A stretch of DNA of 64,000 bases, taken from the NCBI GenBank assembly GCA_051453625.1, contig JBOZIK010000001.1, forward strand, positions 44,061,536-44,125,535. The letters run 5' to 3'. Position 1 is the stretch's first letter. Every line of letters begins with the position of its first letter. Below are positions 47,460 through 58,079 of the stretch, one piece after another. The notes beneath the pieces are model-generated. The model was not told the DNA's origin. It did not search any database and was given only the letters and a program-made list of their open reading frames with translations. The DNA comes from Welwitschia mirabilis. Taxonomy: Eukaryota; Gnetophyta; Gnetopsida; Welwitschiales. Position numbers and translations under genes: made by a program.

Positions 47460-48760
47460 TATATTAGGAGTGAAACAGGGGTTCCCTCTCTCTCCAACAC
47501 TCTTTGGTCTCTTTATTGATGAGTTACAAGATTGGCTCTACAAAAAACATAATTACTATGTTATTAAGATCAGATCATTAGCAATCTAATTGCTCCTTTA
47601 TGCAAGTGATGCAGCTTTGATTTCTACTTTGAAAATAGGTATGAAAAACATGCTTCAAAAATTGGAAAATTTTTGGTAATCCTCTAGTTTAACAGTAAAT
47701 AATAAAAAAAATAAATTGATGATTTGATGCACCAAGAACACCCAATTTGATTTTAAATTCAATAGGGAGAAAATTGAAATAGTAGAAGCTTTTTGATACT
47801 TAAGCCTTTGTTACTCTAATAACTATAGATGGGACAAATGTATTTACGAGAGGATAGCAAGCGGAAATAAAGCTTTCTATGCTATAAAAAATAAATTTAG
47901 TTCACTAGGGATTTGGACTTAGCAAGGTTGTAAGAATTTTTTCCAGTCCACTGTGTATCCCACAATTTTGTATGATTATCCAGTTTGGGGGTTAGCTATA
48001 AGTGAAAGAATTGGAAAGATATCAAGAGAGTGCAGAAATTGTTCTTACTAGATTAACTTAAGGTAAAGATTCAAACACTGTATCCTATGAAGCTATTATA
48101 ATGCAATTTTTACCTATTAAAGCTGAAGCCATGTGTTAGTTTCGTGCTTATACTTTAAAGCTAATGGAAGCAGAGCAACTAAAATTTTCAAGAGCATGAA
48201 GCTATAAAAAAGAAAGCATGGTATTTCCAAGGAATGCAATAGCTAATAAAGTGGAATATTTGTTGGGATAATGTCCAAACTAATTTGTAAGCTCATCAAG
48301 TAGCATGTCCTAATAAAATTAGGGACAAATGTAAAAGGTAAGAGGAAGTTTTATTTTGAGTATATTCACCATAATCAATTTAATTTACTAGTTCACTATT
48401 GCATAATCAGAATCTCAATCAAGATGTATAGCCTTATTAGCAAAGTTCGATTAAGTTTACATCATCTCAGAATTGAAAGTGAAAGATGCAGTAGCATGGC
48501 CACAGAAGAGCGAACATGCAGATTGTGTAATCTAGGAGCCCTTGAAGATGAAGAACATGTTTTATTTTTTTGTGCTACTACAAAACCTATAAGAAAAAAT
48601 TCAATATCACTACAGGAAATATCTTTGATTTTTTCATGTTGCATCTAGTGGTTGTTGGCCACTTTATTGAATCTATCTTTGTATTTCACAATATGATCAT
48701 TTTCTCTATCCAATAAATCCTTTAGGTCTTCAAATGTAATAAAAATTTAGTTTTAATTTT
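47460..48760 (+). pseudogene. LINE, 5'-truncated, RT C-terminal half
   Basis: Begins in the RT palm with GVKQGFPLSPTLFGLFIDEL (47468-47530). The catalytic box is YASD (near 47600) instead of YADD, so the enzyme is dead. It continues with a NNKKNKL block, then YLSLCYSNNYRWDKCIYERI near 47800-47860, a typical post-palm region of this LINE type. It ends with a zinc-knuckle-like CRLCNLGALEDEEHVLFFC near 48510-48570. Several stops lie in between. Truncation at the 5' side is the normal outcome of target-primed insertion. Same family as the elements at 54.2-58.0 kb and 63-64 kb. Confidence 0.8.
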
Positions 48761-50039
48761 AGTTATTTGCATTCATTAGTTAAGAAAAGTAGTTAGTTAC
48801 ATGTAATTTCCTAAAGCCTAGTTTCTATTATTTCAAACCCAAATCCAAAGGTTTTTGTCATTCATGATTAGCTTGGTTATTTTCTCACCACATGTCACCT
48901 TACAACTTTCTCATAAGATTGCATACGACACCCTTCTTAATCTCTAATTTTCAGTCTACTCTTATCATATTAACATCATGTCTCTCAATTAAATTCCTTC
49001 TAGTTCATCTCGGGGCTAAATCTACAGTAACGCAATCCTATCATTGGTTGCATACTCTAATATGCCACTTGAACTATATTCTAGAACTAGTTGTATAATT
49101 CAAACAATAAATCCTTTTTAAGAAACATATTCTAAGTAGATCTTATCTCTAATATTGAGTAAGTAATAACACCTACTATTATACAATTTGCACAAACTAT
49201 TTTAGCTTAATACTTAAAATAGGGTGAACACATATTGTAGTTCTATATAGTTTGATTTGCAGCTCATAGATAACACATGCTAAAACTAGAGATTTCAGTG
49301 TAAAATTCTATATTAATTATTTATGCACATTTTTTAATATAAATGGTAGGTTTGAACAAGCACAAAACTATGTATGAAACTTTATTCAAAATAGTTGCTT
49401 AAAAAGACATACTTAGTATGTGACTTGAAAAAGGGAGAAAAAAATAGGACAAAATATTTTGGTATCAATGAACTTTTTAAACAATCCTATTTTACTCTGC
49501 TATGCAACAGTTGATTAATTTCTAATTCAACAATGCAATGCTCAATTGAATGAAGACAAAATGTGTTCAACTAAAACATGTAAAAACAATATATAGAGAC
49601 TTATTTTAGGCTAAAGTATTACGGAATTGGTAAGCATTCAGTTCAAAAAGTTGTGCAAAATAAAGTTTTCATTTACCAAAAAAAAAAAAAACACTCTAAT
49701 TTAATTAAAAAAATAAGGCATTGAAAATTAGACTTTATAAAAAATTACAAGCAAGAAAATATCTAAGTAAAATTAAAAGTCAACTAATAACACCAAATTA
49801 TGAAGTTTTGATAATGAATTAGGAAAAGACCCCTTAAGACAAAACTTGTAGCAAATTAAATAAGCCTCCACAAAAGAAAATTAAATAAGTTTTCTGAAAA
49901 GGTATATATTGCAAGAGTTTTTATAAGATTCTCTAAAGTTTAAAAACCCAAATGTATGTTTTAAATGAGTATTTTTTGGGAAAATGATAAAAATTATCTA
50001 ATAAAAAGCCAAAAATAACTAATACAAAGACAATAAAAT
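48761..50039. other. AT-rich DNA, no gene recognised
   Basis: Contains a 68-codon frame (48892-49098) without known motif and an A-run near 49680. Nothing else is supported. Confidence 0.6.
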
Positions 50040-50067
50040 CCTCACATTAACAGTGTATCCTATTACA

Positions 50068-50091
50068 TTCCAGAATAATTACGTTCCGGAA
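50068..50091. promoter_or_regulatory. Two heat-shock-element-like palindromes
   Basis: TTCCAGAA (50068-50075) and TTCCGGAA (50084-50091) are each TTCnnGAA, the core of a heat-shock element, spaced 16 bp apart. A half site ATTCC follows near 50100. Function is inferred from motif only. Confidence 0.3.
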
Positions 50092-50192
50092 TAATGTCAT
50101 TCCAAATGAGGGCAAAATTCTAATTAAGAGGGGGATTATTTCATTTCAAAAAGAAGACGCATTTCAAAAATTTCATGTGAGAAGTCACACAA

Positions 50193-50222
50193 GTGGAAGT
50201 GGCAGTGGCAGTGGCAGTGGTG
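50193..50222. repeat. (GTGGCA)n hexamer repeat
   Basis: GTGGAA followed by three GTGGCA units and a partial unit. On the minus strand it would give a His/Cys-rich peptide run, which explains an otherwise odd 84-codon frame there. Confidence 0.85.
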
Positions 50223-51488
50223 CTTGCGTTGGGAATGGCCACCAGAAAGGGAAACTTCTGCAAAGGGTGGAATGGCAACGGAAACGAGTAGGCCACAACC
50301 AATAATACGATTTAAGCTATTTTTACTTGGAGTCTTTCCGTTACGAAGGGTTTTGAAGTAACGCCGTGGGACAACCGAATGAGGAGGCAAAGGTTCATCC
50401 GTGCACGGATGCGTCCAAGGAATCGTATGCTATCTACATAGAAGCAACTGCTTTCTCTCTTCACCTTACAAGAGCAGCGCCGCTATGCGAGTTCTGACTT
50501 TAACTTTACAACAGAAGAGCTGCAGTGCCACTGCCTCTTACAAGCGTACTGACATGCATGTTATCGTTGGTAGCTTCCGTTGGAAAGGGGCGTACAGATT
50601 GATGTGACGCCCAATAAAAAGTGGCGAGGGGCCGACGTCCGTCTGTGTGCTGCTTCTCTCCCTGCCTGTTTTGGAAAAACTCTTGATTTTTATTTTTCAG
50701 TCCACATGCAACGCACGAACATGCGCTTACGCACAAAGGTCACACGTCAACTGCCAATTCCACCACACCAAACTGAAACGCCCTCTCTCCGTCTTTTTCT
50801 TTAATTAAAAAAAAGGTAAAAAGGGAAACGCTAGAGTTTAGTTCAGCTTAGAAGCGGCAAATGTGTGTCTGGGTTAGGTCATCTGGTCTCCTCTGCCCTC
50901 TACACTCCATATCCTCCTTAACAAGCGAAAATAGGAGCATCTTGCTCTGCTTAATTCAACTTCCTATGTTCCTAAACCCAAACCCAATCCACCATCATCG
51001 CCACCTTTTCACTAATAATTGTGCCCTTTGTTGAGAAGAGGCACACATCTCACCTCGACATGGGATAAGAATACCTCATTACAAGCCTACGCCACCGCTC
51101 CTCCATGTTAACAGCGCGTAGTTGGAATTTCAAGATTAATTAAGAGTTATGTTAATGCACCCGTCGAGCTAATCGAGATGATGTGGGACAAATTTTAAAA
51201 AGTACTCCACGGAAAAGGAAGCAAGATAAACCTCGAAAATTTGCACCTCCATCATTTTTAATTAATTTTTCTCTCTGCCAACACCTGCATTTGTCCCCAT
51301 TCTCCCACCTTTCGCTCCGAAATCGACAATCGAAGAACAAATGATTTAACTAAAAAGATATCATAAACATCAACTTTTGACTGCTTTCTTGAAAAATTAT
51401 TTTAGATTCGGTGATCTTAACAGCGTCTGCTTTTAGGGGTTTGTTAGTCCTACGGGTCCCATCCACCGATGACCATTGTCCTTCCTTG

Positions 51489-51635
51489 TATTTAAATAAA
51501 GCTTTTATTCCGTGTTCTAGCCCCAGCTCCCTCGTTCTCCGAGGCAAAATGTCCTCAGGCGTCCATTTCAATTTTTTACTTCCTCGCCCTTGGGGCGAGG
51601 TCGTCTGCGTCTTTCAAGGCAAACGCAACCAGTAA
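51489..51635 (+). promoter_or_regulatory. TATA-like box followed by a short ATG frame
   Basis: TATTTAAATA (51489-51498) is followed at 51549 by an ATG that opens 28 codons to a TAA at 51633-51635 (start MSSGVHFNFLLPRPWGE). The sequence CCAGTAAGC at the end could instead be a splice donor, which would make this a first exon. The frame is also open upstream to 51411. No homology is known. Confidence 0.3.
51582..51600. other. GC-rich perfect hairpin
   Basis: CCTCGCCC (51582-51589) and GGGCGAGG (51593-51600) form a perfect 8-bp stem around a 3-base loop, inside the short frame at 51549-51635. Confidence 0.7.
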
Positions 51636-51708
51636 GCATAGGGCAAATCCTAACTTAAAGATAATAAAAAAGGATTAAAAATTAAAACTTAAAGGCTCCA
51701 AGTTGGTA

Positions 51709-51789
51709 ATGGCTCCGGCGAGCATAATCTCGGTCCCATCGATTCCCGAATCGCGCATATATTCGTCCTTCGCAATTATTATTTCATGA
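51709..51789 (+). CDS. 26-codon frame, unidentified
   Basis: ATG at 51709 opens 26 codons (MAPASIISVPSIPESRIYSS...) to TGA at 51787-51789 in CpG-rich sequence. It is too short to assign; it may be an upstream frame or chance. Confidence 0.15.
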   Translation: MAPASIISVPSIPESRIYSSFAIIIS

Positions 51790-53162
51790 TATCTACTAAT
51801 CGTCATCACATCATATGAAAGAAAGCGTTACAAGAATGTTTTTGTTCGCACGCATCTCCATCATGGATGACCTCTGGATCTTGCTGAGAGGTTTGGAAAC
51901 GGAACTTTAGGATTCCGTCAATTTTTTTACTTGTAAAAGTTACGTCAAAAATAATTGACGAAGGGTTCTGAGCGACGAAAACCGGTGGCAGAAAACAGGC
52001 AGCGAGAAAAACCAGCCCCGGATTTGAAAACAACTCCTGACAAGATGTTTCATCAAAATAGAAACGTGATAGTCACAACCTCACATGACAACATGATGCG
52101 TGACAATTTCTTCTTTCGCCTGCTTCAAGTCTTCGAATCGAATGAATAATAGGGACTTGCAGCATCATATTCTGTATCCCCCATAAATATTCAAACGATG
52201 CTGGTCGCCTAAATTTCTCCGCCGTCCAACCAAATTTGCACCGTTAATTAGTCAGTTAGTCCTAATCTTAGATGTGTCCTCAAGGCCGAGCCAGAGGCAG
52301 CAACAGTGCAGATCAAGTGGACGTAAGGTACTGCCAAATACTAGCCGACAAAAGAGTCATCCTATGAGCTCGTGACGGTTCTACACTACGTCCTACCTGG
52401 GCCCATCGTCCTCCACTAAACTTTGACTCTCAAACCGTCTACCTCTCTCTCCCGTTAGTTTATATGGTAGATGCATGTACACGTACACCCATTGGACACG
52501 GACCCTTCCTAGTGTGTGATTAGGTGTTTTTGTTTAAGCGTTAGTTATCAATATAGAATAAATTGGCAAGACTCCAGAAAGGTTAATGCCAATATTTGGT
52601 AACATTTATCGTTAATGAATTCAAAGTAACCCTTGGAAATTATGGTGTGAGTCACCATCGCTGATTGGTTTAACCATCCTATTGGATTTACATTAAATCA
52701 CCTCCACCGCACATGACAACTAAAATGAAAGGTGATTGTTGACAATTCAGTGTCACGGACTCGCATGTGTCAACTCTCCTTTTTCATAAACGATCACTTC
52801 AAATCACGCGTCATCGACTGTTCCCCTTGTTTCAAAAGAATGAAATATAGCTCCGCTTGTTGATTTCAAACGTGTTTCAATTAATGTTACTTATATTAAG
52901 TGGACCCTCATGAGTCTACATCTTGAATGGATTATATCCATTCGAATGGAGTCCCCTCTAACTGAACGTCATGCGAGCACACGTTACCATCTCTCTCGCT
53001 TCTCAACCACGGAAAGTTGGAGAATCCACTCAAGGGCATGCATCTGTACCCGATTTTAACGTTTAGGTGCTTTTCCCTACCTCTTTATTCTGGTAATTAT
53101 CCAGAGAAATTACCAACGGTTTCTGATAGAAGACTCTGAGAAAATGGCATAACTGCTCTCAC

Positions 53163-53267
53163 TATAAATACAATCTGGATAAGTTCAAAATGAGCTTCAG
53201 CGACAAAAATATCCATGGAAAGAGAGCCTTAATACTAAAACACTTTTTCTCGCTCGCTAAGGTCTAG
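53163..53267 (+). promoter_or_regulatory. TATA box and 25-codon frame
   Basis: TATAAATA (53163-53170) sits in good plant core-promoter context (CACTATAAATACA). The first ATG downstream (53190) opens a 25-codon frame starting MSFSDKNIHGKRALIL and ending TAG at 53265-53267. Upstream lie CATGCATC and CCAACGG motifs. An initiation site about 30 bp after the TATA would fall near or just past this ATG, so the frame may not be translated. Confidence 0.35.
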
Positions 53268-53300
53268 TCATTTTTTTTCCCCATTTGCACTCTATCTCAG

Positions 53301-54229
53301 CTCCTCCTTGCCTCCTCACGAAATATGAATGCTTAAAATTTAAAAAGGAAAATCTAATATAATTCAGCTTAATAATGTTGTATGTGTTGGTGATCACTAA
53401 TTTTTTTGAAAGGCCATTTGTGAGAATTAAACTTACAAACACAAAGTCACTGAAGTACTGTTCTACTCTTAAGATGTCTCCAAGAAAACCATTATAAATT
53501 TTTTTGTTTATAAAAAATAAAAATAATGATAAAAAACTTTATTGGAAAGTACATACAAAAGTAAAAATAAAAACAAAAAGAATGTATTGAATTATTAATG
53601 TTCAATGAGTCATGAATTAAAGAAGAATGTATTGAATTATGTGTATATTCATATAATGTGACTTTACTTTTATTTATATTATATTAATTAATATTGCTCA
53701 CTTGAATTATTGCTTTGCAACTTTGCTCTTCTAGATTAAAGACTTTTTGCATGCTCTTGCATGTCTCTACATGTTCATACATGTAGGTTAGAAGTTTCTA
53801 GCTAGTATTGCACTTTAATTCATTAAGCATTTTGGGAAGCCTTTCCCCTTAAGTCATGGGATTTGATAAAGAAGGGTCTTGACGATTTTAAGGGTAGCAA
53901 TGGACAATGGCATCTTTGGTTTCCTAGCAATTCACTTTCCATAGCAATTGAAAGTGTTTTTAGTTTTTTCCAGTGTGAAAAAGCTTAATAAATGAATAGC
54001 TATCCAAAACTAAATCACAAAATACTAGCTTGCTACACTAATTGTGAAATGGGATTATCTTAAAAATCATAGGACCTTAAAATGATTCACATTCCAAAAG
54101 TTGAATGGGAGAATGTGGTTTTAAAGCTCGCAAGCCAAGAGGAAATTCTTGTAAAAGTTAAGGATCTACTTTACAAATAAAAATAGTTAATAGTCATGTT
54201 TTATTAGAAGTTTGCTTGTTTATAAGATA
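53301..54229. other. AT-rich DNA, no gene recognised
   Basis: The composition shifts abruptly from the CpG-retaining region to AT-rich repeat-like DNA. No motif was identified. Confidence 0.55.
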
Positions 54230-54700
54230 AGATGGACATAAATCATATGGAAAATCAAATCCAAAAAACTAATGAGGAGAAAACTTGCATGGCCATTATG
54301 ATTTGTGAAACTATAGTAGAATAGGAGAAAAGAAAGAAAAGATCTCAATTTGCATCTTGTTGGGATACAAGATCTTACAAAAGAGGTGGAATCAGTGATT
54401 TAAAAAAATGCACATCAAATTGCCTAGAATTAAATAAAATTACTATTCTAGGCATAAGAATGATAAGTCTAAATACATAATTTTTTAATTTTAAGATTTG
54501 GATGATGGATCCAAAGTTTGGGAACATCTCAGTGATTTAAAGGGCTACAAGATATGGGTGAATGAGGATCTTACAAAGAATGAACTCACAAAGAGATTGG
54601 TGGAATGGAAGAAAGTCAAAAAAGCAAGAGAAGTGGGTTTTTGTTACTTTCCTAAATACAAAAGGTAATGTGGTAATAACAACAACTAAATATGAAAAAA
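54230..54700 (+). pseudogene. LINE ORF1-like segment
   Basis: KERSQFASCWDTRSYKRGG-like sequence is followed, near 54505-54650, by SKVWEHLSDLKGYKIWVNED and LTKNELTKRLVEWKKVKKA. The pattern 'vw..lS.LKGt.iwvnEDLT..E' is typical of the region ahead of the endonuclease in LINEs of this type. Stops are present. Confidence 0.55.
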
Positions 54701-55020
54701 CCTTTAGAGGGAATGCATAAAATTTGTCTATTGTGGGTTTTAAATACTGATGGATTTGTACTAGATAACGTTGAAGCTTTGAATAAAATTGCTTTCTTTT
54801 AATCCTTCAACATTTTTGCTTTCATGGAAACTTAGAAACACGAGTATTTTACAACTTTTACAATCCCAAAATTTACCATGTTTTAGTTTGTAAATAAAAG
54901 AAAACAATGAATAAGAAGACCATCTAAAGATTTGGCTATCTGGATTCATATTCATTTTAGAAATCAAATTCAAGTAGAAAAGGTTAATGAACATAATCAA
55001 TATGTATAGCTTAAAATAAT

Positions 55021-55669
55021 NNNNNNNNNNNNNNNNNNNNNNNNNNNNNNNNNNNNNNNNNNNNNNNNNNNNNNNNNNNNNNNNNNNNNNNNNNNNNNNN
55101 NNNNNNNNNNNNNNNNNNNNNNNNNNNNNNNNNNNNNNNNNNNNNNNNNNNNNNNNNNNNNNNNNNNNNNNNNNNNNNNNNNNNNNNNNNNNNNNNNNNN
55201 NNNNNNNNNNNNNNNNNNNNNNNNNNNNNNNNNNNNNNNNNNNNNNNNNNNNNNNNNNNNNNNNNNNNNNNNNNNNNNNNNNNNNNNNNNNNNNNNNNNN
55301 NNNNNNNNNNNNNNNNNNNNNNNNNNNNNNNNNNNNNNNNNNNNNNNNNNNNNNNNNNNNNNNNNNNNNNNNNNNNNNNNNNNNNNNNNNNNNNNNNNNN
55401 NNNNNNNNNNNNNNNNNNNNNNNNNNNNNNNNNNNNNNNNNNNNNNNNNNNNNNNNNNNNNNNNNNNNNNNNNNNNNNNNNNNNNNNNNNNNNNNNNNNN
55501 NNNNNNNNNNNNNNNNNNNNNNNNNNNNNNNNNNNNNNNNNNNNNNNNNNNNNNNNNNNNNNNNNNNNNNNNNNNNNNNNNNNNNNNNNNNNNNNNNNNN
55601 NNNNNNNNNNNNNNNNNNNNNNNNNNNNNNNNNNNNNNNNNNNNNNNNNNNNNNNNNNNNNNNNNNNNN
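55021..55669. other. Assembly gap (649 N) inside the LINE
   Basis: The gap removes the N-terminal endonuclease region. Its flanks share AAATAAT, too short to judge overlap. Confidence 0.99.
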
Positions 55670-55779
55670 AAATAATGCAACAAAAATTAATTTTCTTTTT
55701 ATCCTTTTGCTATTTTTCTCCATATGCATGTATGTGCTATAACTCTATAATGTAATCATCCATTTCAATATCTTAGCAT

Positions 55780-56170
55780 AAATATTGCGAAAAAGGAAAA
55801 AATTATTTATGGTGATTTTAATGCCAGAATTAATAAGCAACAAATTCCAATTTTAAGTTAGGATTCTCAAGTCCATTCAACCAAGAACAATCTAATGAAT
55901 AGAAAAGGTAATCAAGTGATAGTAGTATCAATTGCGAAAGTAAGAAATTTCTAACATAGGAACAGGAATTAAATGAAATTAGTAAATTTTCAAACTCAAA
56001 ATATTTTAATTTTATAGGTTCACAAGGTCCACCAAGTATAGATTCTTTAATTGCTAATTCAAAAAGTTTGATAAGCATTAAATTCTTTAAAGTAATTCCA
56101 GAGCTAATTGGACTATGTCACCATCCCTTATCCTCTACAGTTTCAATATATTACTTGCATATTTAACATA
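55780..56170 (+). pseudogene. LINE endonuclease, C-terminal part
   Basis: IYGDFNARI (near 55808-55835) is the conserved GDFN motif of the APE-type endonuclease. In another frame FIGSQGPPSIDSLIANSKS and LIGLCHHPLS (near 56020-56140) match the family's 'f.gs.G.SviDyvla' and SDHFPL motifs; the usual SDH is degraded. Frame changes and stops make it inactive. Confidence 0.65.
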
Positions 56171-56569
56171 GCAGAAAAATATTTTTTTGGTTAACAAATG
56201 AAGAAAAAGTAAGCTTCTAATCTAAAGTCTAGAAAAGATGGAATGCTTCTAAAAATATTACAAACATCCTCTTTGAATCATTTCATCATGTTGGTAAAAG
56301 TCATTGAACGCAAAAGCAAGAATGCTTTGATGACGAATGTAAACAAATTCATGTAGCTCCTAGACATCAAGCTAGGCATGTAAAAGTAGTCGATTTGATT
56401 GACAATAAGAAGAGAAGATTCATCTACCATAAGCAAGTAGAAATGCTTCGTTTCTTAAATCAAAATCAAAAATATTTTGAAAGCTAATTCATAATAAACA
56501 ACTACTATAATCTAGTTTTCCTTTAAAGGATGTTAAATGTTTCTATCGAACTTCGTTTCCATATTACTT

Positions 56570-57450
56570 AGAGATAGAATCAATTCATGCTATCAGTAGA
56601 TACCTATCTTTATCTATGGATGACATTATAGAAGAAACAAATAGACTAACAAATAAATCTACTAACACAAAAGACATGTATGCACAAATGTTAAAATTGG
56701 GGATTCTCTTATGAGGAAGCAATTTGGAAGAACTTAATCATGGACTAGAGTATGAAGAGCTTAATCATGGACTAGAGTTTGTTTTTAACAAGAGAACAGT
56801 GCATCAACAAGGTAATTATGATTTATAAAAAGGGAGACAAAATTAGATCTAAGTACCTATAGAATGATTATCATAAGAAAAGTTTTTAGTAAATGCTTGG
56901 TCAATATTCTCAAAACAAAGCTGACAAAAATGGATAGAAAAAATAAGATACAATCACTACTAAAGGTAGGATTTAGATGATACCAATTCATAACAAATCA
57001 TCTCCTCACCTTAAAATACCTCATTGATATAGCTAAAGGTCTAGGTAAGAAAGCATTTATTGGCTTTATTAATTTCTCTAAAGCCTATGATTCTATAATG
57101 TAAAATAAGTTACACTAAAGATTAAGAAATATTAGAATTCCATCAAATTTATTATTTACATTTTAGAAGTTTTACAAAGAGGTGTGTATCTAGCTAACAT
57201 ATAGTAATTCTAATAAAAATGTTTTAATTCGAGGAATCTCAAGGTTAAACAAGGACATCCTCTCTCTCCTATGCTTTTTTGAATATTCATTAATGACTTA
57301 GAAGCCAGATGTAGGAAATTCCCAAGAAACATTCTCTTCTAGATAGATAATTGCATTGTCAATTTGTTTCTTTATGCCGATGACATAGCATTGATTTTCA
57401 AATTAGCAAAAGGGTTATAGTGCGTGCCACATACCTTGAATATATTTTTT
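56570..57450 (+). pseudogene. LINE reverse transcriptase
   Basis: KGDK near 56830 (family: KKGDK.DPSNYR), then FIGFINFSKAYDSIM near 57058-57100 (first catalytic Asp region degraded to N in INF), then KVKQGHPLSPMLF and IFINDLEA near 57240-57305. An intact FLYADDIAL lies near 57370-57395. At least one frameshift and several stops occur. A post-palm YLGLEYINNYGWNKGISQRI lies near 57570-57630. Confidence 0.8.
56727..56780 (+). repeat. 27-bp in-frame tandem duplication in the LINE
   Basis: GAAGAACTTAATCATGGACT... is repeated at 56754 with two changes, adding nine codons (EELNHGLEY) without a frameshift. Confidence 0.85.
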
Positions 57451-58079
57451 TCTTATTCTAGAGTAAATATCGATGTTCATAAAACTAAGGTTATGGCTTA
57501 TGAAATTGATAATCAACTCTATTATTTCAAACTGGAAAGAAGACAAATAGAGTTATCTCATCCTACAAATATTTAGGTCTAGAATATATTAATAATTATG
57601 GCTAGAACAAAGGAATCTCTCAAAGAATTATAAATGGCATGAAGGTATTATTTGCATGTTGAAGCAAATTCAAAAGAGAAAATAGTCTATCTTGGACGGT
57701 TTAAAGACAATTATTCTATGCTATTGTTCAATAGACTATCCTATATGGATATGTAATTTGGGAATCTAAAATATCAAATAAACATTGGAGAAAAATGGAA
57801 GTGGTGGAAAATTCCTTTTTACAATATGAATTTAAGGTAAATCCAGAATCTTAATATGAAATTATGCTTTTAAAGGTAAATTTAATGACATTTGAAATTA
57901 AATACATTTGCCAATTTCTAGCTATGTCAATCACCTATTCTATAATAGCCATGATAAATTTTCCAAGAAATTTCTTTTTGTAGTACAAGAACATGGATAG
58001 TTTGAGTAGGGAAATAGGTGGCTCAAGAGATGAAATATCAAAGAAATAATTTTTCATACTAATGCTGGTGGGTATTAAA

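Larger units (their letters stand above)
50040..53300. promoter_or_regulatory. CpG-retaining, apparently single-copy region with promoter-like signals
   Basis: This stretch is much richer in G+C and in CpG than the rest of the window and has no similarity to the surrounding repeats. It carries CAAT, GACGTC, CACGTC and TTTGACT (W-box type) motifs, two TATA-like boxes followed by short ATG frames (51489 and 53163), an RY-type CATGCATC near 53038 and heat-shock-element-like palindromes (50068-50091). No exon could be assigned to a protein family. It is best read as gene-proximal regulatory DNA or 5' exons of a host gene whose body is outside, displaced or not recognisable. Confidence 0.45.
54230..58050 (+). 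mobile_element. LINE (non-LTR retrotransposon), near full length, broken
   Basis: Order on the + strand is ORF1-like segment (54230-54700), gap, endonuclease (55780-56170), reverse transcriptase (56570-57450) and C-terminal region to about 58050. This is the standard LINE layout. It is the most complete of three relatives in the window. No target duplication or poly-A tail could be defined. Confidence 0.75.

Noticed and set aside
50136-50390. 84-codon minus-strand frame with a HCHCHCH run, considered as a metal-binding peptide
   Set aside because: The His/Cys run is the translation of the (GTGGCA)n hexamer repeat, with no other support.
55830-56078. 82-codon minus-strand frame
   Set aside because: Shadow of the LINE endonuclease on the + strand.
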